A stretch of DNA of 64,000 nucleotides from Acidobacteriota bacterium (GTDB taxonomy: Bacteria > Acidobacteriota > Terriglobia > Terriglobales > Acidobacteriaceae): contig JAJYVF010000017.1 of the NCBI GenBank assembly GCA_021792135.1, positions 1 through 64,000 on the forward strand, in the 5' to 3' direction. Below are positions 8,852 to 18,490 of the stretch, one piece after another (position 1 is the first letter of the stretch; every line of letters starts with the position of its first letter). Made by a program: the position numbers and the translations under genes. Under the pieces are notes generated by a model. It was not told where the DNA came from. It made no database searches and was given only the letters and a program-made list of their open reading frames with translations.

Positions 8852-9931
8852 GTGGCAGATGATCGTCAGCGCGCCGTGGAACTGGCGCTTTCGCAGATTG
8901 AGAAGCAGTTTGGCAAGGGATCCATCATGCGGCTCGGCAGCCGTGAGGCTGTGGTTCCCATCTCGACCATCTCCACCGGTTCCATCTCCTTCGACGCCGC
9001 CCTGGGCGTCGGAGGCGTTCCGCGCGGGCGCGTCATCGAGGTCTTCGGCCCGGAATCGTCAGGGAAAACCACCATCACGCTGCAGATCATTGCCGAGGCG
9101 CAGAAGAACGGCGGGATGGCGGCGTTTGTCGATGCCGAACATGCCCTCGATCCGCAGTACGCCAAAAAGCTGGGCGTCGACGTCGACAACCTGCTGGTTT
9201 CGCAGCCGGACTACGGCGAACAGGCACTGGAGATCACGGAGGCGCTGGTCCGCTCCGGCGCCATTGACGTTCTGGTCGTCGACTCCGTCGCCGCCCTGGT
9301 TCCCAAAGCGGAACTGGACGGCGAGATGGGCGATTCCCACGTCGGTCTGCAGGCGCGGCTGATGTCGCAGGCGCTGCGGAAGCTGACAGGAACCGTATCG
9401 AAATCAAGAACTTGCCTGATCTTCATCAACCAGATACGTGAGAAAATCGGCGTCATGTTCGGCAACCCGGAAACCACCACCGGCGGCCGGGCGCTGAAGT
9501 TCTACTCCTCGGTCCGCATCGATATCCGCCGCATCGCCGCCGTCAAGGAGGGCGACACGGTAGTCGGGTCCCGCACCAAGGTGAAGATCGTCAAGAACAA
9601 GGTAGCCGCGCCCTTCCGTGAGGCGGAGTTTGACATCCTCTATGGCGAGGGCATCTCACGCGAGGGCGATGTTCTCGATCTGGCGGTGGCCAACAATATC
9701 GTGGAGAAAAGCGGCGCCTGGTTCAGCTACAGCGGCGAGCGCATCGGCCAGGGCCGGGAAAACGTCCGTCAGTTCCTCAAGGACAATCGCGAGACCTTTG
9801 CGAAGATCGATACGCAGCTGCGCCAGAAGCTCGGAATCGTGCCGAAGGGCCAGACCCCGGAGCCGCCCCCGGTCCCACCGAACGGGGCGGTCCACGCTCA
9901 GGAAGTGGTTCGTCCGGCACGCCGGCAGTAG
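8852..9931 (+). CDS. recA: Recombinase RecA
   Basis: ATP-dependent strand-exchange protein of homologous repair and co-protease for LexA. I take the GTG at 8852 as the start: GGAG lies 7 bases upstream and the product begins [20 protein letters not shown], exactly where RecA proteins start. This gives 359 residues and drops a 14-codon upstream extension. Walker A GPESSGKT is at 66-73 and Walker B is in [11 protein letters not shown]. The DNA-binding loops include [19 protein letters not shown] and an [21 protein letters not shown]-type L2. The C-terminal tail is Pro-rich and basic (RPARRQ), unlike the acidic E. coli tail. Confidence 0.98.
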   Translation: MADDRQRAVELALSQIEKQFGKGSIMRLGSREAVVPISTISTGSISFDAALGVGGVPRGRVIEVFGPESSGKTTITLQIIAEAQKNGGMAAFVDAEHALDPQYAKKLGVDVDNLLVSQPDYGEQALEITEALVRSGAIDVLVVDSVAALVPKAELDGEMGDSHVGLQARLMSQALRKLTGTVSKSRTCLIFINQIREKIGVMFGNPETTTGGRALKFYSSVRIDIRRIAAVKEGDTVVGSRTKVKIVKNKVAAPFREAEFDILYGEGISREGDVLDLAVANNIVEKSGAWFSYSGERIGQGRENVRQFLKDNRETFAKIDTQLRQKLGIVPKGQTPEPPPVPPNGAVHAQEVVRPARRQ

Positions 9932-9991
9932 CCGGCCTCTATCCAGACCCCGGTCGCGACCGCCTGACGAGCGGCCACTTCCCTGCTCTGC

Positions 9992-10522
9992 TCAGTCGGC
10001 GGCCGCGGGCTCCGCCGTCATTTCGTCCGCCGAGGGCCCGTAGCAGCCGGGAATCGCGACGCCCAGCAGCCGGAAATACACGCCAAGCTGGGCGCGGTGA
10101 TGCACCATGTGGCTGATCACCCACTTGCGGTACACATCCTCCCGCCGGTCGTCGATGATGGTCTGCCCGCCCCACTCCATCTTCCAGCGCTTCGCCATGC
10201 CCGCATCGCTGATGCCGGTCAGGGCAGACCGCGCTTTGCCAAGACCATTGTCGAAGCGTTTCAGCAAATCGGCCCGTTTCTTTCCCTTCCATTCCTCGGC
10301 GCTTTTGGCGGCGTCCTCTCCGGTCATCCCGAAGGAATCCTGCATCAATGTCATGACCACCCACTCAGGAAAATCCGCCAGATGCCAGGCGAGACGTCCC
10401 AGTTCCATCGACTTCTCGTGGGGCTTCCACATCAGCCTGTCATCCGGGACCAGAGCCAGAAATTTCCGGGTTGCGGCAAATTCCTCATCGAACTGAGGCA
10501 GCATTTTTTCCCCAATCGTCAT
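9992..10522 (-). CDS. DinB-like four-helix bundle protein
   Basis: 176 residues of the DinB/DUF664 (YfiT/bacillithiol transferase-like) superfamily, four-helix bundles that often bind a metal through three histidines. The expected histidines appear in AWHLADFPEW (helix 2) and in SHMVHHRAQLGVYFRLLG (C-terminal helix). In characterised relatives the domain transfers low-molecular-weight thiols or acts as a metal-dependent hydrolase, so a specific reaction cannot be assigned. AGGAGG sits before the ATG and a TATACT element lies about 25 bases upstream. It diverges from nothing and follows the TonB receptor on the same strand. Confidence 0.85.
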   Translation of the reverse strand: MTIGEKMLPQFDEEFAATRKFLALVPDDRLMWKPHEKSMELGRLAWHLADFPEWVVMTLMQDSFGMTGEDAAKSAEEWKGKKRADLLKRFDNGLGKARSALTGISDAGMAKRWKMEWGGQTIIDDRREDVYRKWVISHMVHHRAQLGVYFRLLGVAIPGCYGPSADEMTAEPAAAD

Positions 10523-10650
10523 AGCTCCTCCTTATGCCGCGGAGTATACACCCGGACCAACGGTGCATTTTCCGCGGCAGGTCAAAAGCTGATGAAACGA
10601 TTTTCTTACGTCCGAAGTGCCGACCCGGGTTTCGACGGAGCGGCTGTGCC

Positions 10651-13161
10651 TCACTGCCCAAGCTTCCAGGTGAATCTCATTCCGGTTCGGAAGGTAAGGG
10701 GCAGCGAGGGATACCCGATGGGCCCGATATTCTTGTTGCTGGTCAGGTTGTCCAGCTGCGCGTAGAGGGACGCCCAGGACTTCCACTGGTAGGTGCCGCC
10801 GAGATCCAGTTTCGTATAGCTGTAGTCGAGGTTGTGGTTCGGCAGCAGCAGGGTATTGCCGCCCTTGACATCGATGCCACCGAGATAGGTGGAGTCGTCG
10901 CTGCGGCTCGCATAAGCTCCCTGGAAGACGGCGGTCCAGCGCCGGCCGGTGTACATCACGCTGGAGAATGCGGTATGCGGAGGCCGCCGGAAGGGATGCG
11001 CTCCCACGAGCGGCGAATAGTTCCCGATGGGGATGCCCGGATAGTGTGGATTGATGCTGGGGCCCAGCGCATCGGAAGAGAACGAGCGCTGCACCACCGA
11101 ATCCAGGTAGGTGTACCCGGCGCGTACGAAGACGTTCCGCCCCATGCCGTAGTCGACCTCGGAGTCCGCGCCCTGGGCGCGGAATGCCATCGAGTTCAGG
11201 TCCAGCTCATACGCCTGGCTGTTATTCAGGAAGGCCTGGAGCTGCTGTTGCTGGGCCGCAGTCAGACCGGGCAGGAGCTGCGGAACTATTGCGGCGGGCA
11301 CCGCCTCAATCTGGTTGCCGAATTCGTTGTGGAAATACGTAGCGCGCAGCGTTACTTTTTCGCTGAAGAGGCTCTGCTCCACACCTCCGTCGTAGGTGCG
11401 CGAGAGCTCCGCCCCGATGGGCGTAACGCCATACCGCAGCACGGCCGCCTGCCCGCCGTTCGATTGCAGGAAGCTGTAGAGCGAGCCGAACTGCTGGTAT
11501 AGCGTGGGCTCCTGATACCCGCGCGAGAAATTGAAATTGACTTTGGTGCCGTGAAACGCACCGCGGCCGGGCCGCACCACGTAATACGAAGCCCCGATGT
11601 GCGGCGAGCCTACGGTGCCGAAGAGCCCGTTCTTCTCCACGCCTCCGGCAGCCGTATAGAAGAGGCGGTTCTTAAACTCGCCCCCAAGCTGCGCCTGATA
11701 ATCGTAGTTCCCCCGCTCCAGACCCTGGCGGTAAAGGTAAACAGGCTCGCCACTCATGCCACGCTCATCGTCGAAGCGAAACGCGGCGAGGATGTTGAGA
11801 TGCGGCCCATGCACGTAATCGGTCTGCGCGTAGAGGTCATCGCGATTCGAGTCGAGGTAGAGCTTCCACGGATAAATCGTGAACGCGGCCGGGCCATAGT
11901 TCATGAGCGCCTGGCCGGTGGAGGTAAATCCGTTTGCGCCGCGGACGGTTACGTTGTTGCCGTAGTAATTGCCCGCGATCAGGGTGCCCGCCGGATACCA
12001 CTGCTCGGATTCTTCCCGCTTGCGCACCAGGCCATAGCGCACCGTCCCGTGCCAGTTATCGCGGAAGTTGTGGGCGATGGTGCCCGATCCGTAGGTATCC
12101 TGGTCGAGCTGCTTGCCGTCGTTGGCCAGGCCGTAGAAGTCATAGCCGCTCTGCCCTGCGGGCAGGCCTGTCGCGGAATCGCTGTTGCGCACCGTCACCC
12201 GGATCTCGGTCCGCGCCGACCAGCTCCAGCCCACGTTCGCCACCGAAGTATCGTCATGGTAGGCATCGTTGGGAATCGAATTGCGGGTCTGGAAGCTCGA
12301 AAACCCGCCGTAGTAGTCGAGCTTGCGCTTCATACCGCCCATCTGCACCTGGTTGCGATACGTTCCAAAGCTGCCGGCATCGCCCTCATAGAAGAAAGAG
12401 GGAAATTGCGTGCTGCCCCGCGGGGTGGTCAGCGCGACGACTCCGGCGGAGGCGTCCGCACCGTAGAGGACGGTATTGGGTCCGCGATAGACCTCCACGT
12501 CGCTGAGGCCCGTCGTGGCCAGGTTGCCGAAATCGAACTGGCCGCCGATGTCCTCGATGGGCACGCCATCCAGCACCACACGGTTCGCGGTGGAGTTGCC
12601 GCCGCGGATAAACAGAGAAGTCTCGCCACCTTGCTGGCCGGTCTGCACGACAAAAACGCCGGGTATCTGCCGGAGCGGATCGATCATCTGGCTGTGATTC
12701 TCAAACTGCATCGGGTCGAGCGAACTCACCTGTCCGCTGACCTGGGCCTGGGGCTGCGGCAGGCCCGTGGCGGTAACTACGACCGACTGGCGCACCCATT
12801 CCGGCTCGAGAACGATGTTCTGGGTGACGGTGTCGAGGGTGTTGGCATAGAAGCTTTGGGTGGCAAGCTGGCGAAAGGAGATTCCGGATGCCAGGACGTA
12901 AAAGCGGCCCGAAGCGGCGCTGACCAGGGTGTAGCCGCCATCGACTCCGGTACGCCCGTTCACCAGCACCTTGCCGTTGTGAACCAGCGCGACGATGGCA
13001 TTGGCGATGGGATACCCGAGCGGATCGGTGACAGTTCCCGAAACGCTGACGGCGTGCAGGGAGGCAGGAACGAGCAGGAGGAAGAGAGTGGAAATCCGAA
13101 GAAAGGCGGCAGAGCGAAATGGGGACAGCAGGCGGCCGGAGCGCCGCGAAAAAAGCCTCAT
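10651..13161 (-). CDS. TonB-dependent outer-membrane receptor, BtuB-like (vitamin B12)
   Basis: 836-residue outer-membrane active transporter. The start is the ATG at 13161 with GGAGG close upstream; the reading frame extends further 5' but that part is the riboswitch. Order: signal peptide (about 1-38), a carboxypeptidase-regulatory-like beta domain (about 40-125, SGTVTDPLGYPIANA), a plug domain (about 130-270, with LRQIPGVFVVQTGQQGG and DVEVYRGPNTVLYG) and a 22-strand barrel ending in the aromatic FRTGMRFTWKLGQ. Energy would come from TonB-ExbBD, which is not encoded here. The cobalamin riboswitch just upstream is the main reason to assign B12 or another corrinoid as substrate; the extra N-terminal domain is absent from E. 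coli BtuB. Confidence 0.92.
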   Translation of the reverse strand: MRLFSRRSGRLLSPFRSAAFLRISTLFLLLVPASLHAVSVSGTVTDPLGYPIANAIVALVHNGKVLVNGRTGVDGGYTLVSAASGRFYVLASGISFRQLATQSFYANTLDTVTQNIVLEPEWVRQSVVVTATGLPQPQAQVSGQVSSLDPMQFENHSQMIDPLRQIPGVFVVQTGQQGGETSLFIRGGNSTANRVVLDGVPIEDIGGQFDFGNLATTGLSDVEVYRGPNTVLYGADASAGVVALTTPRGSTQFPSFFYEGDAGSFGTYRNQVQMGGMKRKLDYYGGFSSFQTRNSIPNDAYHDDTSVANVGWSWSARTEIRVTVRNSDSATGLPAGQSGYDFYGLANDGKQLDQDTYGSGTIAHNFRDNWHGTVRYGLVRKREESEQWYPAGTLIAGNYYGNNVTVRGANGFTSTGQALMNYGPAAFTIYPWKLYLDSNRDDLYAQTDYVHGPHLNILAAFRFDDERGMSGEPVYLYRQGLERGNYDYQAQLGGEFKNRLFYTAAGGVEKNGLFGTVGSPHIGASYYVVRPGRGAFHGTKVNFNFSRGYQEPTLYQQFGSLYSFLQSNGGQAAVLRYGVTPIGAELSRTYDGGVEQSLFSEKVTLRATYFHNEFGNQIEAVPAAIVPQLLPGLTAAQQQQLQAFLNNSQAYELDLNSMAFRAQGADSEVDYGMGRNVFVRAGYTYLDSVVQRSFSSDALGPSINPHYPGIPIGNYSPLVGAHPFRRPPHTAFSSVMYTGRRWTAVFQGAYASRSDDSTYLGGIDVKGGNTLLLPNHNLDYSYTKLDLGGTYQWKSWASLYAQLDNLTSNKNIGPIGYPSLPLTFRTGMRFTWKLGQ

Positions 13162-13215
13162 AAATCCTCCGTTCCCCTCGGAACGCGGCAAGGGAGCCCA
13201 CCTGCCGGCGGGCTC

Positions 13216-13424
13216 GGCACACGAGACCGGTCTCCTGACTTGCGCTGAATGCACGGCCGCCTTCCCGAAGCTGCAGCTCCAGTGGCGCTGTGGCCGGACA
13301 TTTTCCTGCGCCTCAAAGCACCTGACGCAGGAACACGCGCTTACAGTTGCGGGGCAGTGGCGGATTTTCACCGCCTTCCCGAACATCCCAGTGCAGACGA
13401 TGGTGAACGCGAACACGACCGCGG
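13216..13424 (-). promoter_or_regulatory. Cobalamin (adenosylcobalamin) riboswitch
   Basis: On the minus strand the conserved blocks run in order: GGGAAGGCGGTGAAAATCC, GCCACTGCCCCGCAACTGTA, GCCACTGG, a second GGGAAGGCGGCC and the B12 box AAGTCAGGAGACC. GGTC at 13417-13420 can pair with the GACC of the B12 box as P1. A short hairpin CGTTCC-GAGG-GGAACG directly abuts the GGAGG of the receptor gene, so control could be translational. The ends are approximate. Confidence 0.95.
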
Positions 13425-13653
13425 GACTGCTCCCGCCACGCCCTCGCGCCGGGCCGGTTTTCATGTACCGGAAAGCAAGTTATAAATCCTGGCTCCCCGG
13501 CAGTCAAAGACCTTTCGCACAGGGAAAAGCCGGTGGTCACCAGCCGCCAACCCGGGACGGGCATTTGCAACGCGGTGAATCGAGGGGCAAGTTGGCCGCG
13601 AGGTACGCGTTCTTATTTCGAAGCCATCGCAAGGCCTATTCATCCGACGCAGC

Positions 13654-14283
13654 TTATCGCTCTCCTGCGCTCGCCGTTTTGTTTCCGAATTCCTCGGCGG
13701 CTTCGTGAATGGCCTGCCACAGCTCTTTCATGCCCGCCCGCGTCTTTGCGGAACAAAGAATCAGCCTCTCTGGTCCGAAGGCATCCCGCAGGGTTGACAG
13801 CGCCTTCGCCCGTCCATTGCCCGAGAGGCGATCCGCCTTGGTACCGACGACAAGGAAATTCCGGCCCGCCGCCGTGAGGAACTCGATCAGCTGCGCATCG
13901 CTGGTCCTGGGAGGAATCGTGCTGTCCACCAGGCAAATGCACAGGGCCAGCACGGTGCGCTCACTCAGGTAGGGCTCAATGAACTTCGGCCACTCCGCGG
14001 TTATCGATCTGGAGACTTTGGCGTATCCATACCCAGGCAGATCGGCGAACAGCATCCTGGGATTCTGGCGCTCTGGCGCGTCGGAGAGAGCAAAGAAGTT
14101 GATGGCGCGGGTTCGCCCCGGCGTGGACGAGACGTGGGCGTGTTTGGAGCCGAGAAGGGCATTGATCAGGCTGGACTTGCCGACATTCGAACGCCCCAGG
14201 AAGGCAATTTCCGGCGCCGAGGCAGGGGGAAACTGGCTGACGGCGGTGGCGGAACGCAGAAATCGGGGGTACAGGGTTCTCAT
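13654..14283 (-). CDS. engB: Ribosome-biogenesis GTPase YsxC/EngB
   Basis: Essential GTPase that assists 50S subunit assembly. The 209-residue protein shows all G motifs in order: G1 GRSNVGKS (29-36), G2 Thr within TPGRTR, G3 DLPGYGYA, G4 TKAD and G5 SAK. The insert between G3 and G4 is of normal length, and the Lys/Glu-rich tail (EEFGNKTASAGER) is ordinary. The 326-base gap upstream should hold its promoter. The cobalamin riboswitch begins about 230 bases past its stop, so the receptor downstream is a separate transcription unit. Confidence 0.95.
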   Translation of the reverse strand: MRTLYPRFLRSATAVSQFPPASAPEIAFLGRSNVGKSSLINALLGSKHAHVSSTPGRTRAINFFALSDAPERQNPRMLFADLPGYGYAKVSRSITAEWPKFIEPYLSERTVLALCICLVDSTIPPRTSDAQLIEFLTAAGRNFLVVGTKADRLSGNGRAKALSTLRDAFGPERLILCSAKTRAGMKELWQAIHEAAEEFGNKTASAGER

Positions 14284-14609
14284 CGGCTTAACCTCAGTCT
14301 ATTGTCTGCGGACGGTCCAGGGGAGCGCTCAAGCCGCGATGCGCGCCGGAAGATCACGGGGGGCGCCGGTTTGTCGATGAGCGTCAGGTAGAGCGCGTTG
14401 CATTTTGGGTGACGGCGCTGCGAGTCATCTCGCGCCGTCTGGTCGGTAAATAGCCCGGCTGCGGCTGATACGAACTCTGAGATTTCCCTCCCGGCTGCAC
14501 ATTGCGGCATCGCCGGCGCGCGGGGCGGCATTCCGGCGCTGCAAACGGTGCTTTCTATCAGGCTCCCGCGCCCGGAGGCACCCACGCAGCGACATATAAT
14601 CAGGGTGTC
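14284..14609 (+). promoter_or_regulatory. Divergent gap engB / TPR gene with a TATAAT promoter element
   Basis: No gene is evident in these 326 bases. A perfect TATAAT at 14595-14600 stands 9 bases before the GTG start of the TPR gene, so transcription should begin about 2-4 bases before the start codon. I see no good -35 at the usual distance. The rest of the gap shows only GC-rich short inverted repeats. Confidence 0.55.
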
Positions 14610-16262
14610 GTGCAGGCTTTTCGTCGATTTCGCGTTCTTCTCGCATGCCTTCTGCTGGCCGGCGCGGCGTGTGCCCAGGAACCGGCGGACACCAAGCCTG
14701 CCGAGCCGGCACAGGTCCATGGCCGCCTGTTGCTGGCGCTGCCCTTTGAGAACAAGACCGGCGTGGCGGGGCTGGACTGGATGGGCGGAGCCTTCCCGGA
14801 CATCCTGAACCGTCGTCTCAACTCGGCCGGGTTCCTGACCATCAGCCGCGGCGACCGGCTGTACGCCTTTGACCGGCTGGGGCTGCCGCTGAACCTGGAG
14901 CCGTCGCGGGCAACGGCGATCCGCATTGCGCAGACGCTGGACGCGGACTATGTGATCTTCGGCAATTACACGCTTGGCGCCAATCAGATCACGGCAACCG
15001 CGGAGATTCTGGACGTTTCCGCGCTGCGGCTGGGACCTCCAATCCAGCAGAAGGGCGACGCGGCACGGCTGCCGGATATGATCAACAGCCTGGCCTGGCA
15101 GGTGACGCAACAGATTGACCCCGCGTATGCGGTCGAGAAGCAGACCTTTGTCGCCGCGGACCGCAACCTGCCCATGGAGGCTTACCAGGATTACATGCAG
15201 GGAGTGGTGGCAGAGGCTCCAGCTCGGCAGGTACAGTTGCTGCGAGAGGCGGTCAGGCTGGCTCCGGAGTTTGCTCCGGCGCGGCTGGCGCTGGGACGCG
15301 CGTACTTCGCAAACCAGGATTACGAGCAGGCGGCGACAACCCTGGGACGGCTCTCGCGCCGGGACCCGAATGCGCTGGAGGCCGACTTTTATCGCGGCCT
15401 GGCCTTCTTTTATATCGGTAATTATCGCGAAGCCGAAGATGCTTTTGCCTTTGTGAGCACGCGTCTGCCTCTGCCGGAGGTCGTGAACAACCAGGGGGTC
15501 GCGGTCAGCCGCCGGGGCCAGGATGGCTCCGCTCTTTTCCGGCAGGCAATTGCCGCCGATCCGCGGGATCCGGATTATCACTTCAACCTGGCGGTGGCGC
15601 TGGCGCACCGGCACGATCGGGCCGGTGCGCTGCAGGAGATCGAGGAGACGCTGAGGCTGCGGCCGCAGGATCAGGAGGCCCAGACCTTTGAGGCGCAGCT
15701 GAAGGATCCTGCGCCGGCCGGGGTAGATCCGGATCCGGGGCAGGCGGTTCCGGATGCGCAGGGACCACTGGAGCGAATCAAGCGCGGCTACAGCGAAGCG
15801 GGGTTCCGGCAGGCAGCTTTCGAGATGGAGCAGGTGCAGCAGATGCGACTGGCCACCATGCCGCCGGACAAACGCGCGGCTGCCCTGGTGAAGGACGGGG
15901 ATCAGTTCTTCCAGCGGGGTCTGGTACTGGAGGCGGAACGGGAGTATCGTGATGCGTTGGCTGCCGATTCCGGATCGGCTTTGGCGCACGCAGGCCTGGC
16001 AGCAGTGCATGAACGCGACGGCGATCCGCAGGCTGCGCGGCAGGAGGCGCGGGCGTCGATTCAGATTCAGCCCAATGTGCCGGCCTATCTGGTAATGGCG
16101 CGGCTGGATCTGGAAGCAAACCAGCTGGGAGCAGCGGCGGCCGAAGTCAGCGATGCGCTCAAGGTGGATCCGGCGAATCCGAATGCTCAGGGGATGAAGC
16201 TGGCCCTGGAGAAGCGCGGGCAGGAGATGCCGCAGGACAGCAGTCACCCTCGGAACGAATGA
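14610..16262 (+). CDS. Exported TPR-repeat protein with a FlgO/CsgG-like N-terminal domain
   Basis: 550 residues from the GTG at 14610, chosen because it opens a clear signal peptide (MQAFRRFRVLLACLLLAGAA). The N-terminal third (about 35-165) has LLLALPFENKTGVAGLDWMG and DYVIFGNYTLGANQ, a pattern like FlgO/TolB-N-type domains that compute a combined lipoprotein-associated activity. The rest is a set of tetratricopeptide-like helices (for example APARLALGRAYFANQDYEQA and YHFNLAVALAHRHDRAGA). It probably works as a scaffold in the periplasm or at the outer membrane. It overlaps nfeD by ATGA, so the two are translationally coupled. Specific function unknown. Confidence 0.8.
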   Translation: MQAFRRFRVLLACLLLAGAACAQEPADTKPAEPAQVHGRLLLALPFENKTGVAGLDWMGGAFPDILNRRLNSAGFLTISRGDRLYAFDRLGLPLNLEPSRATAIRIAQTLDADYVIFGNYTLGANQITATAEILDVSALRLGPPIQQKGDAARLPDMINSLAWQVTQQIDPAYAVEKQTFVAADRNLPMEAYQDYMQGVVAEAPARQVQLLREAVRLAPEFAPARLALGRAYFANQDYEQAATTLGRLSRRDPNALEADFYRGLAFFYIGNYREAEDAFAFVSTRLPLPEVVNNQGVAVSRRGQDGSALFRQAIAADPRDPDYHFNLAVALAHRHDRAGALQEIEETLRLRPQDQEAQTFEAQLKDPAPAGVDPDPGQAVPDAQGPLERIKRGYSEAGFRQAAFEMEQVQQMRLATMPPDKRAAALVKDGDQFFQRGLVLEAEREYRDALAADSGSALAHAGLAAVHERDGDPQAARQEARASIQIQPNVPAYLVMARLDLEANQLGAAAAEVSDALKVDPANPNAQGMKLALEKRGQEMPQDSSHPRNE

Positions 16263-17614
16263 GGCGAAAGATGAAAGGGCCAGGCAAGTGCGGGTCGGCG
16301 GGAAGCAGGTTTGCGACGGTCCTGTTCGTCATGTTGGCGCTGTTCTGTGCCGGGATTTTGCCCGCATACGGGGCGTCCGCGCAAACGCCCAGAGTCGTTG
16401 TGCTGCATCTGGACGACACCATTCAGCCTATCAGCGCGGACTACCTGAAACGGGGCGTCGATGAAGCCGCCCACATCCATGCGGCGGCTCTGCTGGTCGA
16501 GCTGAACACGCCGGGTGGGCTTCTGGATTCCATGCGGGCCATGGTGGGCAACATTCTGCAGTCACCGGTGCCGGTGATCGTATATGTGGCGCCGGCCGGC
16601 GCGCGGGCGGGATCGGCAGGCTTCTTCATCATGGAGTCGGCGGATCTCGCGGCGATGGCGCCGGGGACCGAAGCAGGCGCTGCCCATCCCGTGGTGGAGA
16701 TGGGCAGCATCAGCGACACCATGAAGGAGAAGATCCTGAACGATGCGCTGGCGTTCCTGCGGTCGTATGTGTCGGTGCGCGGGCGGGATGTAGATGCGGC
16801 GCAGGAGGCCGTCAGGCATTCGAAGTCGTACACGGCGAACGAGGCACTGCAGTTGCACCTGATCGACGTAGTGGCCCCCAATGAGAGCACGCTGCTGGAC
16901 GAGATCGACGGGCGCACCGTGAAGCGCTTCAGCGGATCGACCGATGTGCTGCACACGCGCGGCGCAACGTTGGTGGATGTCGATCCGACCATCCGCGAGC
17001 AGATCATGGACCGGCTGATGGACCCGAACCTGGCAGTGCTGATCCTGCTGTCCGGAGCGCTGCTGATCTACCTGGAATTCAATACGCCGGGAACGATTAT
17101 CCCCGGCGCTCTGGGGACGCTGCTGGTGCTGCTGGCGCTCTTTTCGCTGAATCTGTTGCCGGTGCGGTATACGGCTCTGGCACTGATTGTGGGGGCGCTG
17201 ATCCTGATGGTGCTGGAGGCGAAGTTTCCGAGTCACGGCATTCTGGCGATCGCCGGCACAGCAGCCCTGATTCTGGGCACGCTGACGCTCGTCGCCGGAC
17301 CGATTCCGGAGATGCGCGTGCAGGTGGCGACTGCCGTGGCCACGGGGCTGGCATTCGGCCTGATTACCACGTTCCTGGTGCGCATTGCCTGGCGAGCGCG
17401 ACGGAATAAGGTGATGATCGGCCCCGAGGCTCTGGTGGGGGCGATCGGCGTCGCGCAGCAGGAGATCGCTCCACAGGGGCAGATCCTGGTTCACGGCGAG
17501 CTGTGGCTGGCCGAGTCGGATACACCGATTGCGGCTGGGGATCATGTGCGGGTCCGTGCCGTGCATGGCCTGACGCTGTTGGTGGAAGTGGTACGCGATC
17601 ACGTTTCAGCCTGA
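16259..17614 (+). CDS. NfeD1b-type membrane serine protease
   Basis: 451-residue NfeD protein: signal segment (about 18-40), ClpP-like protease domain (about 44-225), a run of four to five membrane helices (about 255-385) and a C-terminal OB-fold (about 390-450). By analogy with Pyrococcus PH1510 the dyad is Ser119 in GARAGSAG and Lys189 in RHSKSYTA. Those proteases cut the hydrophobic tail of their partner stomatin. A slipin gene follows 65 bases downstream, which is the classical nfeD-stomatin pair and supports membrane quality control. The start codon overlaps the stop of the TPR gene. Confidence 0.93.
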   Translation: MRRKMKGPGKCGSAGSRFATVLFVMLALFCAGILPAYGASAQTPRVVVLHLDDTIQPISADYLKRGVDEAAHIHAAALLVELNTPGGLLDSMRAMVGNILQSPVPVIVYVAPAGARAGSAGFFIMESADLAAMAPGTEAGAAHPVVEMGSISDTMKEKILNDALAFLRSYVSVRGRDVDAAQEAVRHSKSYTANEALQLHLIDVVAPNESTLLDEIDGRTVKRFSGSTDVLHTRGATLVDVDPTIREQIMDRLMDPNLAVLILLSGALLIYLEFNTPGTIIPGALGTLLVLLALFSLNLLPVRYTALALIVGALILMVLEAKFPSHGILAIAGTAALILGTLTLVAGPIPEMRVQVATAVATGLAFGLITTFLVRIAWRARRNKVMIGPEALVGAIGVAQQEIAPQGQILVHGELWLAESDTPIAAGDHVRVRAVHGLTLLVEVVRDHVSA

Positions 17615-17679
17615 TTTTGCGAGGGTTTCGGGGAATCGACTGCGGTACAATCGCAGCCGGGCGTAAGGGGTTCCCTGGC

Positions 17680-18462
17680 ATGCAAATTCCGGTCCTGATC
17701 GTAATCGCCGTCATCGTCCTTTATCTTCTGAACTCCATCAAGATCCTGCGGGAGTACGAGCGCGGCGTGATCTTCCGCCTTGGTCGTGCTTTGCCGGTGC
17801 CGAAGGGCCCGGGAATTATCCTCGTATTCCGGCCGCTGGATCAGATGGTGCGGGTCTCGCTCCGTCAGGAGGTGATGGAAGTCCCTCCCCAGGACGTGAT
17901 CACCAAGGATAACGTGACGATTAAGGTCAATGCCGTCATCACAATGCGGGTCCTGGATCCAGCCAGGGCGGTCATTGAGGTCTCCAATTACATCTACCAG
18001 ACCTCGCAGTTCGCGCAGACGACGCTGCGTTCGGTACTGGGCGAGGTGGAACTGGACGGACTGCTCTCGCACCGCGATGCTCTGAACCAGCGGATTCAGA
18101 CGATCATCGACCAGCGGACGGAGCCGTGGGGCGTCAAGGTGGTGAGCGTCGAGGTCAAGCAGGTGGATCTGCCCGAAACGATGCTGCGCGCCATGGCCAG
18201 GCAGGCCGAGGCCGAACGGGAGAAGCGGTCCAAGATCATCAATTCCGAAGGCGAATACCTGGCGGCGCAGAAACTCGTCGAAGCAGCCGATCTTCTGGCC
18301 CGCCAGCCCATAACTCTGCAGCTTCGTTACCTGCAGACGCTGACCGATATTGGGGTGGAAAAGAACACAACTGTCGTATTTCCTCTGCCGGTGGAACTTA
18401 TCTCGTTGCTGGGACAGGCTGTCAGGCCGAAGGAGCCCTCCACGCCGCCGGATTCCAAATAA
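17680..18462 (+). CDS. Slipin (stomatin/SPFH family) membrane protein
   Basis: 260 residues from the ATG at 17680, preceded by AAGGGG; the upstream reading frame overlaps nfeD and is not used. One N-terminal membrane segment (about 2-18) is followed by an SPFH domain (about 24-185: [25 protein letters not shown]) and a helical oligomerisation tail. Stomatin-like proteins form ring-shaped scaffolds that organise membrane microdomains and regulate proteases or channels. The neighbouring NfeD protease is the usual partner and likely substrate-processing enzyme. The C-terminal hydrophobic patch ([17 protein letters not shown]) corresponds to the region cut in archaeal stomatin. Confidence 0.94.
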   Translation: MQIPVLIVIAVIVLYLLNSIKILREYERGVIFRLGRALPVPKGPGIILVFRPLDQMVRVSLRQEVMEVPPQDVITKDNVTIKVNAVITMRVLDPARAVIEVSNYIYQTSQFAQTTLRSVLGEVELDGLLSHRDALNQRIQTIIDQRTEPWGVKVVSVEVKQVDLPETMLRAMARQAEAEREKRSKIINSEGEYLAAQKLVEAADLLARQPITLQLRYLQTLTDIGVEKNTTVVFPLPVELISLLGQAVRPKEPSTPPDSK

Positions 18463-18490
18463 CTGGGTTTAAGGGGAAGGGGCGCGGACG

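Noticed and set aside
13162-13464. In-frame 5' extension of the TonB receptor
   Set aside because: This stretch is the cobalamin riboswitch and the peptide it would encode has no signal peptide before the true start at 13161.
14280-16247. A 655-codon minus-strand frame over the TPR gene
   Set aside because: Antisense shadow; Arg/Gln-rich, no signal peptide or motif, while the plus strand has a signal peptide and TPR helices.
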